A DNA stretch of 64,000 nucleotides from SHZI01 sp040080965 (GCA_040080965.1 JBEBHH010000005.1:1-64000), one strand, 5' to 3'; shown: positions 1 to 8,392, counted from the stretch's first letter. The notes: a model not told the origin generated them from the letters alone. Numbers and translations are program-made.

Positions 1-66
1 GGGAAATGGGGACAGATTTATTTGCGAGACCGTTGCCTCAGGTAAATAAATCTGTCCCCATTTCCC
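1..66. repeat. Perfect 23-bp palindrome at left edge
   Basis: Bases 1-23 (starting gggaaatggggacag) are the exact reverse complement of bases 44-66, separated by a 20-base loop. The core 'ggggacagatttattt' resembles, from memory, inverted repeats found beside REP-associated tyrosine transposase (RAYT, IS200-like) genes in environmental gammaproteobacteria. No transposase is visible, and the element begins at base 1, so more of it may lie outside the window. Confidence 0.6.
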
Positions 67-67
67 G

Positions 68-91
68 GGTCGCGCCTCAAGGCGCTCCTAC
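68..91. repeat. REP-like palindromic repeat, copy 1
   Basis: This is a copy of the short imperfect palindrome GGTCGCGCCTNAAGGCGCTCCTAC (either orientation) that recurs at 30425, 49213, 49257, 50021, 50063 and 63456. It lies next to the edge palindrome and just after the coxC stop codon, a typical REP position at the 3' end of a transcription unit. Confidence 0.6.
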
Positions 92-98
92 TTCGACG

Positions 99-965
99 TC
101 AGAGCCAGTAGACGAAGATAAACAGCCCCAGCCACACCACGTCGACGAAGTGCCAGTACCAGGCCACGCCCTCGAAGGCGAAGTGCCGGGTGGGAGTGAA
201 GTGGCCCTTCAGGCAGCGGAACCAGATCACGGTCAGCATGATCGCGCCGATGGTGACGTGCAGCCCGTGGAAGCCGGTGAGCATGAAGAAGGTGCTGCCG
301 TAGATGCCGGCCGTGCTCAGCTTCAGGTTCAGCTCGGAGTAGGCGTGGGAGTACTCATAGGCCTGGAAGCCCAGGAAGATGAAGCCGAGGACGAAAGTCA
401 GCCCCAGGAACAGGCTCAGCATGCCGCGCTGGTTCGCCCTGAGCGCGTGATGGGCGATGGTGATGGTCACGCCGCTGGTGAGCAGGATGGCGGTATTGAG
501 CGCCGGTATACCCCAGGGCCCCATGATCTCGTACTCGCCACCGAGGGCCGCCGGGCCGCTGGACGGCCACGTGTTTTCAAACTCGGGCCACAGGAAGCCG
601 TTGGTGACGGTCTCGCTGCCCTCGCCGCCCAGCCAGGGCAGGGACAGCTGCCGCGCATAGAACAGTGCGCCGAAGAAGCAGGCGAAGAACATCACCTCGG
701 ACAGGATGAACCACATCATGCCCATGCGGAATGACTGGTCCACCTGGTTGTTGTAGGTGCCGGCCTCGCTCTCGCCGATGACCTCGCCGAACCACAGGAA
801 CATCATCAGGATCAGGATGGCGGCACCCAGGAAAGCCACCGGTGCCGTCGAACTGCCGTTCAGCAGGGTCGAGACGCCGACAAAGAGGGTGAACAGCCCG
901 ACGGAGCCGATGATCGGCCAGCGGGTGCCATGGGGGACGTAGTACTTGTCCTGTGCGTGAGCCAT
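99..965 (-). CDS. coxC: Cytochrome c oxidase subunit III
   Basis: This is subunit III of the aa3-type terminal oxidase, an inner-membrane protein that stabilises the subunit I catalytic core and its proton uptake. The 288-residue protein has about seven hydrophobic segments. It carries the family C-terminal block FEGVAWYWHFVDVVWLG and a membrane glutamate in SEVMFFACFF. The ATG at 965 starts MAHAQDKYYVPHG, the usual subunit III N-terminus; the open frame extends upstream but the extra residues are Arg/Pro-rich and look non-coding. It is the last gene of the cox operon, 25 bases after ctaG, and is followed by repeats. Confidence 0.96.
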   Translation of the reverse strand: MAHAQDKYYVPHGTRWPIIGSVGLFTLFVGVSTLLNGSSTAPVAFLGAAILILMMFLWFGEVIGESEAGTYNNQVDQSFRMGMMWFILSEVMFFACFFGALFYARQLSLPWLGGEGSETVTNGFLWPEFENTWPSSGPAALGGEYEIMGPWGIPALNTAILLTSGVTITIAHHALRANQRGMLSLFLGLTFVLGFIFLGFQAYEYSHAYSELNLKLSTAGIYGSTFFMLTGFHGLHVTIGAIMLTVIWFRCLKGHFTPTRHFAFEGVAWYWHFVDVVWLGLFIFVYWL

Positions 966-990
966 TACTGTCTTCCTGGGTCGAAACGGA

Positions 991-1557
991 TCAGGTGGTG
1001 GAGCCGGAGGCCTCGCTGGAAGCCAGCTTGGCGGTCGCCGGGCGATTGACGAAAAACGTGTAGGAAAGAGTGACGCGGTCGATGAAGTCCGGGAGGGCCG
1101 GGTCAATCATGAACTGCACGCCCATGTCCCGGCCTTCGCCCGCGGTGAAGTTCTGCTGGGTGAAGCAGAAGCACTCCGTCTTGATGAAGTGCTTCGCGGC
1201 CTGACCCGGCGCCACGCTCGGCACCGCGGAACCGACCAGCACCCCGTCGGTCAGGTTGCGGGCAAAGAACGCCGTGTCGTACAGCTGGCCGGGATGAACC
1301 TGGATGGAGCTGACCGTGGGCCGGAACTCCCAGGGCGCCTGCTCGTTGAGGACGGCGACGAACTCCACTGTTATCAGCCGCTCGGACACTGCCTGCGTGG
1401 CCGATATCGTGGCGGCCTCGGCGTTGGTCCGGCCCCCAATCCCGGTGATCTTGCACATCACCTCATAGAGCGGCACCAGCAGGAAGCCGAAAGCGAACAT
1501 GCTCACCGCCATCACGGCGAGACGGAAGACCAGGCGACCGTTGCCAGCGCGTGCCAC
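991..1557 (-). CDS. ctaG: Cytochrome c oxidase assembly protein CtaG/Cox11
   Basis: CtaG/Cox11 is the copper chaperone that delivers copper to the CuB site of oxidase subunit I. The 188-residue protein has one N-terminal membrane anchor (about residues 10-32) and a periplasmic beta domain. The copper-binding CFCF motif is at residues 129-132 (TECFCFTQQ), followed by GVQFMIDP. The start is a GTG at 1557, only 3 bases after the stop of the small protein gene. It sits between coxA and coxC in the oxidase operon. Confidence 0.95.
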   Translation of the reverse strand: MARAGNGRLVFRLAVMAVSMFAFGFLLVPLYEVMCKITGIGGRTNAEAATISATQAVSERLITVEFVAVLNEQAPWEFRPTVSSIQVHPGQLYDTAFFARNLTDGVLVGSAVPSVAPGQAAKHFIKTECFCFTQQNFTAGEGRDMGVQFMIDPALPDFIDRVTLSYTFFVNRPATAKLASSEASGSTT

Positions 1558-1560
1558 GGG

Positions 1561-1704
1561 TCAGTTCCGCAGGCCGGTGGCCACGATGAAGCCCAGGTAG
1601 ACGCACATCGCGATGATGCCGAGCAGCAGCGCCGTGCGGCGGGCCTGCCGCCGCTGCTCGGCGATGACCACCGGGTCGACGTCGCTGTGGGCGGGCTGCG
1701 TCAC
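1561..1704 (-). CDS. Small cytochrome oxidase-associated membrane protein (47 aa)
   Basis: This 47-residue protein has a hydrophilic N-terminus with EQRRQARRTA followed by one membrane helix (LLLGIIAMCVYLGFIVATG). Its GTG start overlaps the coxA stop (GTGA, 1701-1704), so translation is probably coupled. Small single-helix proteins annotated 'cytochrome oxidase small assembly protein' occupy the same slot between coxA and ctaG in other proteobacteria. A role in oxidase assembly is inferred from position and size, not from a motif. Confidence 0.75.
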   Translation of the reverse strand: MTQPAHSDVDPVVIAEQRRQARRTALLLGIIAMCVYLGFIVATGLRN

Positions 1705-3320
1705 TTGACGACCGGCGCCTCGTCGAACGTGTGGTACGGGGCGGGCGACGGCACGGTCCACTCCAGGCCTTCCGGTTGATCCCAGACCTGCGCGGTGGCC
1801 GCACGGCCGCCCCGGATGGTCTTGATCACGATGTAGGCGAACAGCAGCTGGGACAGACCGAAGCCGAAGGACCCGATGCTGGACACCATGTTCCAGTCCG
1901 CGAACTGGGTGGCGTAGTCCGGGATGCGACGGGGCATGCCGGCCAGGCCCAGGAAGTGCTGCGGGAAGAAGGTGACGTTGACGGAGATGGCGGAGAGCCA
2001 GAAGTGGATCTTGCCAAGCCGCTCGTCGTACATGTGGCCGGTCCACTTGGGCAGCCAGAAGTAGGCGCCCGCGATGGCGGCGAACAGGGCGCCCGGCACC
2101 AGCACGTAGTGGAAGTGGGCCACCACGAAGTAGGTGTCGTGGTACTGGAAGTCGGCCGGCGCGATGGCGAGCATCAGCCCCGAGAATCCACCGATGGTGA
2201 AGAGGAAGAGGAACGCCAGGGAGAACAGCATCGGCGTCTCGAAAGTCAGTGAGCCGCGCCACATGGTCGCCGTCCAGTTGAAGACCTTAACGGCCGTCGG
2301 GATGGCGATCAGCATGGTGGAGAGCATGAAGAACATCTCGCCTGCCAGCGGCATGCCCACCGTGAACATGTGGTGGGCCCAGACGATGAACGACAGGAAG
2401 CCGATGCTGGCCGTGGCGTAGACCATCGCGGCGTAGCCGAAGAGGGGCTTGCGCGAGAAGGTCGGAATGATCTGCGACACGATGCCGAAGGCCGGCAGGA
2501 TGATGATGTAGACCTCCGGGTGGCCGAAGAACCAGAAGATGTGCTGGAAGAGCACGGGGTCGCCGCCGCCCGCCGCCTGGAAGAAGGTCGTGCCGAAGAA
2601 CTGGTCGGTGAGCAGCATGGTGACGCCGCCGGCCAGGACGGGCATTGCGGCGATCAGCAGGTAGGCCGTGATCAGCCAGGTCCAGACGAACAGCGGCATC
2701 TTGAGCAGGGTCATGCCCGGCGCGCGCATGTTCATGATGGTCACAATGATGTTGATCGAGCCCAGGATCGATGACATGCCGAGCAGGTGCACCGCGAAGA
2801 TCGTGAACGGGAAGGAATTGCCCGCCTGCAGCGACAGCGGCGGGTAGAGCGTCCAGCCGCCGGCCGGGCCGCCGCCGTCCATGAACAGGGTGGATACCAG
2901 GATGGAGCTGGCGAACGGCAGGATCCAGAACGACCAGTTGTTGAGGCGGGGCAGCGCCATGTCCGGCGCGCCGATCATCAAGGGGATCATCCAGTTCGCG
3001 AAGCCCACGAACGCCGGCATGATCATGCCGAAGATCATGATCAGCGCGTGCATGGTGGTCATCTGGTTGAAGAAGTCCGGATTCACGAACTGCAGGCCCG
3101 GCTGGAAGAGCTCCAGGCGGATGACCATGGCCATGGCGCCGCCGACGAACAGCATGACCAGCGCGAACAGCAGGTAGAGGGTGCCGATGTCCTTGTGGTT
3201 CGTCGTGAAGATCCAGCGGGTCAGTCCCCTGGCCGGACCGTGATGGTCGTCATGACCAGCGTGGGCGTGATCGCCATGGTCATGGCCGGCGTGGGAATGA
3301 TCGTGGTTCGTGGTGCTCAT
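1701..3320 (-). CDS. coxA: Cytochrome c oxidase subunit I
   Basis: This is the catalytic subunit of the aa3-type oxidase, carrying heme a and the heme a3-CuB centre that reduces O2 and pumps protons. The 539-residue protein has about 12 membrane segments. Visible sites are HPEVY (the cross-linked His-Tyr of the active site), WAHHMF (CuB histidines) and HDTYFVVAHFHYV (heme ligands). The ATG at 3320 begins MSTTNHDHSH. The first 27 residues are very His-rich (10 His), which is unusual for the family. It follows coxB with 40 bases between them and its stop overlaps the next small gene. Confidence 0.97.
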   Translation of the reverse strand: MSTTNHDHSHAGHDHGDHAHAGHDDHHGPARGLTRWIFTTNHKDIGTLYLLFALVMLFVGGAMAMVIRLELFQPGLQFVNPDFFNQMTTMHALIMIFGMIMPAFVGFANWMIPLMIGAPDMALPRLNNWSFWILPFASSILVSTLFMDGGGPAGGWTLYPPLSLQAGNSFPFTIFAVHLLGMSSILGSINIIVTIMNMRAPGMTLLKMPLFVWTWLITAYLLIAAMPVLAGGVTMLLTDQFFGTTFFQAAGGGDPVLFQHIFWFFGHPEVYIIILPAFGIVSQIIPTFSRKPLFGYAAMVYATASIGFLSFIVWAHHMFTVGMPLAGEMFFMLSTMLIAIPTAVKVFNWTATMWRGSLTFETPMLFSLAFLFLFTIGGFSGLMLAIAPADFQYHDTYFVVAHFHYVLVPGALFAAIAGAYFWLPKWTGHMYDERLGKIHFWLSAISVNVTFFPQHFLGLAGMPRRIPDYATQFADWNMVSSIGSFGFGLSQLLFAYIVIKTIRGGRAATAQVWDQPEGLEWTVPSPAPYHTFDEAPVVK

Positions 3321-3360
3321 CGTTCGTGCTCCGGATTCGGCATTCAGACTGCTGGACGGA

Positions 3361-4191
3361 TCAATTGGCGGCGACAGTGGCCGGGGCTTTCTTCGTGGCA
3401 AGCCAGGCCTCGAATTCGGCCTTTGGCAGCGCCTCGACGACGATCGGCATGAAGCCGTGGTCCTTGCCGCAGAGCTCGGCGCACTGGCCGCGGTACACGC
3501 CGGGCTCGTCCACCTTGAACCAGCCCTCGTTCACGTAGCCGGGGATGGCGTCGCGCTTGACGGAGAAGGCGGGCACCCACCAGGCGTGCAGGACGTCGTT
3601 GGCGGTGATCAGGTAGCGGATCTTCACGCCGGCCGGCACGACCAGCGCGTTGTCCACCTCGAGGAGGTAGTTGTCGACGCCCTTGGGGTCCACGCCGGAG
3701 CCCAGCTGGCGGGCGGCGTTGCTGGTGTTCGCGAGCGTGCTGAAGAAGGAGTAGTCCTGGCCCACGTACTCGTACTGCCACTTCCACTGGTAGCCGGTGA
3801 TCTTGATGGTCATCTCCGAATTGCGCGTGTCGTCGATGCGGACCAGCGCCGGGGCGGTCTCGTAGCCGAGGAAGACCAGGACGAGGGTCGGGATGACGGT
3901 CCAGATCACCTCGGCCTTGGTGCTGTGGGTGAACGTGGCCGGGACTGCGCCCTTGGACTTCTGGAAGGTGACGATGGCGTAGATCATCACCGCGAACACG
4001 CCGACGCCGGCGATGGTGCAGATCCACAGGACCAGCATGTGCAGGTCGTAGGCTTCCTGCGCCGTGGAGGTAACACCCTGGGTCATGTTCAGTTCCCAGG
4101 CGGCCCGGGCCGGCAGCGCCGCCGACAGGCCGGCGAGGGCGATGAGGGCGCCTGAGAGCAGCCGGCGGGCGTTGGAGGCGACTCGATGCAT
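3361..4191 (-). CDS. coxB: Cytochrome c oxidase subunit II
   Basis: Subunit II accepts electrons from cytochrome c at the binuclear CuA site. The 276-residue protein has a signal peptide ending near ALPARAAWEL, two membrane segments (about residues 45-105) and a C-terminal cupredoxin domain. The CuA ligands lie in GQCAELCGKDHGFM, with the earlier His in HAWWVPAF. No heme c motif (CxxCH) is fused to it. The ATG at 4191 has a GGGAAGAAA ribosome binding site inside the end of the preceding DUF2244 gene. Confidence 0.97.
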   Translation of the reverse strand: MHRVASNARRLLSGALIALAGLSAALPARAAWELNMTQGVTSTAQEAYDLHMLVLWICTIAGVGVFAVMIYAIVTFQKSKGAVPATFTHSTKAEVIWTVIPTLVLVFLGYETAPALVRIDDTRNSEMTIKITGYQWKWQYEYVGQDYSFFSTLANTSNAARQLGSGVDPKGVDNYLLEVDNALVVPAGVKIRYLITANDVLHAWWVPAFSVKRDAIPGYVNEGWFKVDEPGVYRGQCAELCGKDHGFMPIVVEALPKAEFEAWLATKKAPATVAAN

Positions 4192-4192
4192 G

Positions 4193-4675
4193 TCAGTTTC
4201 TTCCCGTTGAGAGGTCATCATCAGCCAGCAACTCTGCCAGCCGGTTCTTCAGTCCGCGGCGCTCGCCGTCCGTCAAAAACGCGCCGATCTCCACGCTGCG
4301 GCCCCGCGACAGGAACAGCAGCCGGCTCGGCCAGTGGGCCGGCTGCCCGCGGCGCAACTCGATTCGCGTCCAGGGCCGCTGGAAGGCATAGGAGACGCGG
4401 CTTACTTTGCCCCGCGGGCCGCCCCGGCACTTCTCGACCACCACCGACGCGTCGTCCACCCGGATGTATTCCCGGGCCGTTCCACGGCGCTGTACCCACT
4501 GGACCGCGCCCAGCAGCACCGCTGCCTCCAGTCCGGCGAAGGGCAGCACGGGCCAGAAGCCAAGCACCGTGCAGCCAATCGCCACGCACAGCAAGACAGC
4601 CACCAGGGAACCGTAAAACCAGGCAGCAGCGCGGGGCGTCAGGGAGGAATTCGGCCGGAGCTCGAACGAATGCAC
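4193..4675 (-). CDS. DUF2244 domain membrane protein
   Basis: The 160-residue protein has two adjacent hydrophobic segments (about residues 15-60) followed by a basic hydrophilic domain (PWTRIELRRG, ending with AELLADDD). This matches the DUF2244 family, often encoded at the head of cytochrome oxidase operons; its function is unknown. The GTG at 4675, with AAGGGG just upstream, gives MHSFELRPNSSL, the expected family start, and the frame upstream of it is not coding-like. It is the first gene after the predicted cox promoter and ends 1 base before the coxB start. Confidence 0.85.
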   Translation of the reverse strand: MHSFELRPNSSLTPRAAAWFYGSLVAVLLCVAIGCTVLGFWPVLPFAGLEAAVLLGAVQWVQRRGTAREYIRVDDASVVVEKCRGGPRGKVSRVSYAFQRPWTRIELRRGQPAHWPSRLLFLSRGRSVEIGAFLTDGERRGLKNRLAELLADDDLSTGRN

Positions 4676-4701
4676 GTGAGAACCCCTTCGCGGGCGGCGA
4701 A

Positions 4702-4730
4702 ATTTTACTTGAACCGGGATCGTCGGGCAA
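4702..4730 (-). promoter_or_regulatory. Predicted sigma70 promoter of the cox operon
   Basis: On the minus strand TTGCCC (4730-4725), a 17-base spacer and TAAAAT (4707-4702) resemble the -35 and -10 consensus at 4/6 and 5/6. Transcription would start near 4695, about 20 bases before the DUF2244 GTG. Confidence 0.55.
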
Positions 4731-4823
4731 TTTGCGCCGGCCTGCCGCGGATTGGCGTTAAGCGTGGGGAAACAGTTGTTTATCTTTCCATCTGAGAACG
4801 ATTCGCGGTTGGGAGGCGCCCTG

Positions 4824-5732
4824 TCAGCGGGATCGGCGGCCGAGGTCGTCGAGTGACACCGTGATTTCGTCACCCGGGGCGCGGCCCCGGCGTGGCGCGC
4901 CCGGCGCCCAGGCCTGCCCGAAGACGACTTCGACGGTGGCCGGCAGCCGGCCGTCTGCGTCCCGTTCCCGTTCGTAGGCGGCCGTGAGCCGCGCCCAGGC
5001 CTGCCGGCCGGTGAGCCCGGCGCGCCGGCCCGCGCTGGCATTGGTGGTGCCGGTCGCCCGCAGGTCGGCGATCAGCTGCCCGAAATCCCGGTAACGGAGG
5101 GTCAGCGTGTCCGTGTCCATCACCGCCTCCGCGAGGCCGGCCCGGACCAGGCCGTCGCCCAGGGCACGCATTTCGGGAAACGGGATTACGTGGGGCGCCT
5201 GGTCCACCGCCTGCCAGGCCCGGCGCAGCTCCCGGTAGGACTCGGGGCCGGGCGTCGTGAACGTGAACAGGCCGGGATGCCTGAGCACGCGGCGGACTTC
5301 GGCCAGGACCGCATCGAGCGCCGGACTCCAGTGGATGGCCAGGCTGGAGAAGACCAGGTCCACGCTCTGGTCGGGAAACGGGAGCCGGGCCGCATCCGCG
5401 CAGACGAGAACGGGGCCCACGCCACCGGCCGGGCGCGCGCCCGCCACCCGCAGCATCGCGGGCGTCAGGTCCAGTCCCACGATCTCCGCCTCCGGATACC
5501 GGGCCGCCAGCGCGGGCAGCGCCTTGCCCGTGCCCGTGCCCAGGTCCAGCACGCGGCGGGGCTGGAGCTGTACCCACTCCAGACGCTCGAGCAGGCGGTC
5601 CCGGATCTCCGTCTGCAGGACGTCCGCGTCGTCGTAGCTGGCGGCGGCCCGCGCGAAGGAGCGGCGCACCTGCCGCAGGTCGATCAGCGGGGCCGGGCCG
5701 GGCTTGGTGCCGCCGCCCGCCACCGGGGTCAT
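4824..5732 (-). CDS. bioC: Malonyl-ACP O-methyltransferase BioC
   Basis: BioC methylates malonyl-ACP so that fatty acid synthesis can build the pimeloyl chain of biotin. The 302-residue protein has the SAM-binding motif I VLDLGTGTGKAL (about residues 61-72), motif II VGLDLTPAML and the family N-terminal signature RRSFARAAASYDDAD. The ATG at 5732 overlaps the bioB stop (ATGA), so the two are co-translated. In many gammaproteobacteria bioF and bioH lie between bioB and bioC; here they are absent. Confidence 0.9.
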   Translation of the reverse strand: MTPVAGGGTKPGPAPLIDLRQVRRSFARAAASYDDADVLQTEIRDRLLERLEWVQLQPRRVLDLGTGTGKALPALAARYPEAEIVGLDLTPAMLRVAGARPAGGVGPVLVCADAARLPFPDQSVDLVFSSLAIHWSPALDAVLAEVRRVLRHPGLFTFTTPGPESYRELRRAWQAVDQAPHVIPFPEMRALGDGLVRAGLAEAVMDTDTLTLRYRDFGQLIADLRATGTTNASAGRRAGLTGRQAWARLTAAYERERDADGRLPATVEVVFGQAWAPGAPRRGRAPGDEITVSLDDLGRRSR

Positions 5733-6709
5733 GCCGGCAGCGGTGCGGCCGCCGGCCGGAGGCCGAGCCGGCCAAGCAGGGCCATGTCCCGGTCCGCGGC
5801 GGGATTCGGCGTCGTCAGCAGCTGCTCGCCGTAGAAGATCGAGTTGGCGCCGGCAAAGAAGCACAGCGCCTGCAGTTCGTCGCTCATGTCGGTGCGACCG
5901 GCGGAGAGCCGGACCCGGGAACGCGGCATGAGGATGCGGGCGACCGCGATCACGCGGACGAAGGTCAGCGGGTCGACGGCCGGCTGGCCGTCCCGGGCGG
6001 CATGGAGGGGGGTGCCCTCGACCTGCACCAGCTGGTTCACCGGCACGCTTTCCGGGTGTTCCGGCAGGGTGGCCAGCGTCTGCAGCAGTTCGATGCGGTC
6101 CTGGTCGGCCTCGCCCAGCCCGAGGATTCCGCCGCAGCAGACCTTGAGGCCGGCGTCGCGGACCGTCTTCAGGGTGTCGAGCCGGTCGGCATAGGTCCGG
6201 GTTGAAATGACCTGGGGATAGAAGGCCTCGGACGTGTCCAGGTTGTGGTTGTAGTAGTCGAGGCCCGCGTCACGGAGGGCCTCCGCCTGGTCGCGGGTGA
6301 GCATGCCGAGCGTGGCGCAGGTTTCGAGGCCCAGGTCGTGAACGGCGCGGACCATGTCCGTGATCTTTGCCAGCTGGCCCGGCTTGGGGTTGCGATAGGC
6401 GGCGCCCATGCAGAAGCGGGTCGCGCCGCGTTCCCGGGCCGCCCGGGCCGCGTCGACGACGGCGGCCAGGGGCACCAGGGCTTCGGGCGTGAGGCCGGTG
6501 TTGAAGTGCACGCTCTGGGGGCAGTAGCCGCAGTCCTCGGGGCAGCCGCCCGTCTTGATACTCATGAGCGTGCTGATCTGCACCTCGGCCGGGTCGAAGT
6601 TGGCCCGGTGCACCGAGTGGGACCGGAACAGCAGCTCGTGCAGCGGCAGCCGGAAGAGTTCCGCCACCTCGGCCACGGTCCAGTCGGTGCGGACGCCAGT
6701 CATTTCCAT
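5729..6709 (-). CDS. bioB: Biotin synthase
   Basis: Biotin synthase is the radical-SAM enzyme that inserts sulfur into dethiobiotin. The 326-residue protein has the CxxxCxxC cluster ligands C56, C60 and C63 (GGCPEDCGYCPQS) and family motifs YYNHNLDTS and CCGGILGLGE. The auxiliary 2Fe-2S ligand region RVRLSAGR is also intact. Start is the ATG at 6709 with CAGGG upstream; a second in-frame ATG lies 6 bases in. It is transcribed divergently from comF. Confidence 0.96.
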   Translation of the reverse strand: MEMTGVRTDWTVAEVAELFRLPLHELLFRSHSVHRANFDPAEVQISTLMSIKTGGCPEDCGYCPQSVHFNTGLTPEALVPLAAVVDAARAARERGATRFCMGAAYRNPKPGQLAKITDMVRAVHDLGLETCATLGMLTRDQAEALRDAGLDYYNHNLDTSEAFYPQVISTRTYADRLDTLKTVRDAGLKVCCGGILGLGEADQDRIELLQTLATLPEHPESVPVNQLVQVEGTPLHAARDGQPAVDPLTFVRVIAVARILMPRSRVRLSAGRTDMSDELQALCFFAGANSIFYGEQLLTTPNPAADRDMALLGRLGLRPAAAPLPA

Positions 6710-6731
6710 GGGAAAACCCTGCTTTTGAGGC

Positions 6732-6797
6732 GGGACCGGGGCGGTCCCGGCCTGCTAAATCGAGCGGCAGTATCGGAACGCCTCTGGAGGCTGTCAA
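6732..6797 (-). promoter_or_regulatory. Predicted bioB promoter with leader hairpin
   Basis: On the minus strand a perfect TTGACA (6797-6792), a 17-base spacer and GATACT (6774-6769) form a good sigma70 promoter. The leader contains the inverted repeat GGGACC/GGTCCC (6732-6737 and 6743-6748), a possible hairpin between transcription start and the bioB ATG. I see no BirA-type operator like that of E. coli. The -35 box lies just upstream of the comF ATG on the opposite strand. Confidence 0.5.
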
Positions 6798-6800
6798 CTC

Positions 6801-7484
6801 ATGGGCTGGAAGCGGGTTGACCAGATCCTGGATGCCCTGTTCCCGCCCCGCTGCCTGCTGTGCGGCCAGCCCGCCGGGAGCCCTCTCCCCGCCTGTGCCG
6901 GCTGCCTGGCCGACCTGCCCTGGCTCGGTGCCGGCCGCCCGGGGAACAGCGGGAGCCTGCCCGGGGGCCTGGCCCCGTTCGCCGAGGTCCGGTGCGCCCT
7001 TACATATGAATACCCCGTGGACCGGCTGGTCGTGGCGGCCAAGTTCGGGCGCCAGGCCCCCGTGGCACGAGGCCTCGGTCAATTACTGGCCTGGTGGCTG
7101 CCGGTGACGACCGAGCCCCCGGATGCGGTCATCCCGGTGCCATTGCACTGGCGCCGGGAGGCGGACCGGGGCTTCAACTAGGCGGAGGAGATCGCAAGGG
7201 CCCTGTGCCTGGACCGGCACTGGCCGCTGCGCACCGACCTGTGCCGCCGGGTGCGCGCAACGCCCGAGCAATCGGCACTGAACGCGGCCCTGCGGCGGGA
7301 CAATCTGCACGGCGCGTTTGCCCTGACGGATGCCCGGGCGGTCGCACGGTGCCGGCACGTGGCGCTGGTGGATGATGTGCTGACCACCGGTGCGACGGCG
7401 GCCGCCATCGCCAGAGTGTTTCAGGCGGCCGGTGTGCCGCGCCTGTCCCTGTGGACGGTGGCGTTCACGCCGCCGCCGGATTAG
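6801..7484 (+). pseudogene. comF: ComF family phosphoribosyltransferase with in-frame amber stop
   Basis: ComF proteins (DNA uptake/competence related) have an N-terminal zinc finger and a type I phosphoribosyltransferase domain. Here the zinc finger (CLLCG...CAGC, about residues 18-36) and the PRPP-binding motif VALVDDVLTTGAT are both present in one frame. Codon 127, at 7179-7181, is TAG: the text reads DRGFN-stop-AEEIAR where the family normally has DRGFNQAEELA. A single C-to-T change (CAG to TAG) explains this; no frameshift is present and the downstream half shows no decay. The ATG at 6801 follows GGAGG. The gene is a recent nonsense pseudogene, a sequencing error or a read-through case. 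Its last 4 bases overlap the ubiA stop convergently. Confidence 0.85.
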
Positions 7485-8392
7485 GTGGCGGAGCGGAAGG
7501 TGTAGTCGAGCAGGATTCCGGCGAAGATCGCCGCGCCGAAATGCTGGTTGGCCCGGAAGGCGTCGAGGCAGGCCACCGGGTCCCGGTGCCGGATGGTCCA
7601 CAGCTGGCTCGCCAGCAGTAGGGCACCCGCCGCCACGCCCGCCTGGTACCAGATGCCAAGCCCGCCCTCGCGCCCGGCGAGCAGCAGCCCGATCACCAGC
7701 ATGACCTGGAGCAGGAAGATGATGAAGAGGTCGGCGGTGCCGAACAGGATCGCGGTGGAGCGCACGCCGATCTTCAGGTCATCCTCCCGGTCCGCCATCG
7801 CGTACATGGTGTCGTAGATTACGGCCCAGACCACCACGGTAAGCCACAACAGCCAGGCGAGCCGCGGCACGGCCTCGGTCTCCGCGGCGAAGGCCATGGG
7901 GATGCCCCAGCCGAAGGCGGCGCCGAGCAGCAGCTGCGGCGCCGAGATCCAGCGCTTGCTGAACGGGTAGATGACGGTGAGCGCGGCGGCCCCGAGGGCC
8001 AGCAGCCGCGCCAGGGGATTCAGCAGCACCAGGAGTGCAAGGGCGACGAGGCCGAGCACGGCGAACAGGGCCAGCGCCTCGGCCGGGGCCACCTGCCCGG
8101 TGGCCAACGGCCGGAAGCGGGTGCGCGCCACGGCTCCGTCGATGCGCCGGTCCGCATAGTCGTTGATCACGCAGCCGGCGGAGCGCATGACGATGACGCC
8201 GGCGACGAAGACCAGGAAGGTGACCGGCTTCGGCGCGCCTTCACTGGCGATCCACAGGCCCCAGAGGGTCGGCCACAGCAGCAGCCAGATGCCCACCGGC
8301 TTGTCGAGCCGCATCAGCAGCGCGTACTGGCGGGCCTGCTCGGCCAGCTCATTGCCCAGTCGGGAGAAACTGTGGGAGGGACCGTCTGCCAT
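7481..8392 (-). CDS. ubiA: 4-hydroxybenzoate polyprenyltransferase
   Basis: UbiA prenylates 4-hydroxybenzoate, the first membrane step of ubiquinone synthesis. The 303-residue protein is an integral membrane protein with about eight to nine helices. The first Asp-rich motif NDYADRRIDGAVART (from residue 77) binds the Mg-diphosphate, and a second YDTMYAMADREDD follows. Length and motifs are standard. The gene stands alone without ubiC and converges on comF, with stops overlapping by a few bases. Confidence 0.95.
   Translation of the reverse strand: MADGPSHSFSRLGNELAEQARQYALLMRLDKPVGIWLLLWPTLWGLWIASEGAPKPVTFLVFVAGVIVMRSAGCVINDYADRRIDGAVARTRFRPLATGQVAPAEALALFAVLGLVALALLVLLNPLARLLALGAAALTVIYPFSKRWISAPQLLLGAAFGWGIPMAFAAETEAVPRLAWLLWLTVVVWAVIYDTMYAMADREDDLKIGVRSTAILFGTADLFIIFLLQVMLVIGLLLAGREGGLGIWYQAGVAAGALLLASQLWTIRHRDPVACLDAFRANQHFGAAIFAGILLDYTFRSAT

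Noticed and set aside
6801..7484. Two separate genes in place of comF
   Set aside because: The halves are in the same frame, each carries only part of one ComF protein, and the stop is a single-base change inside a conserved motif.
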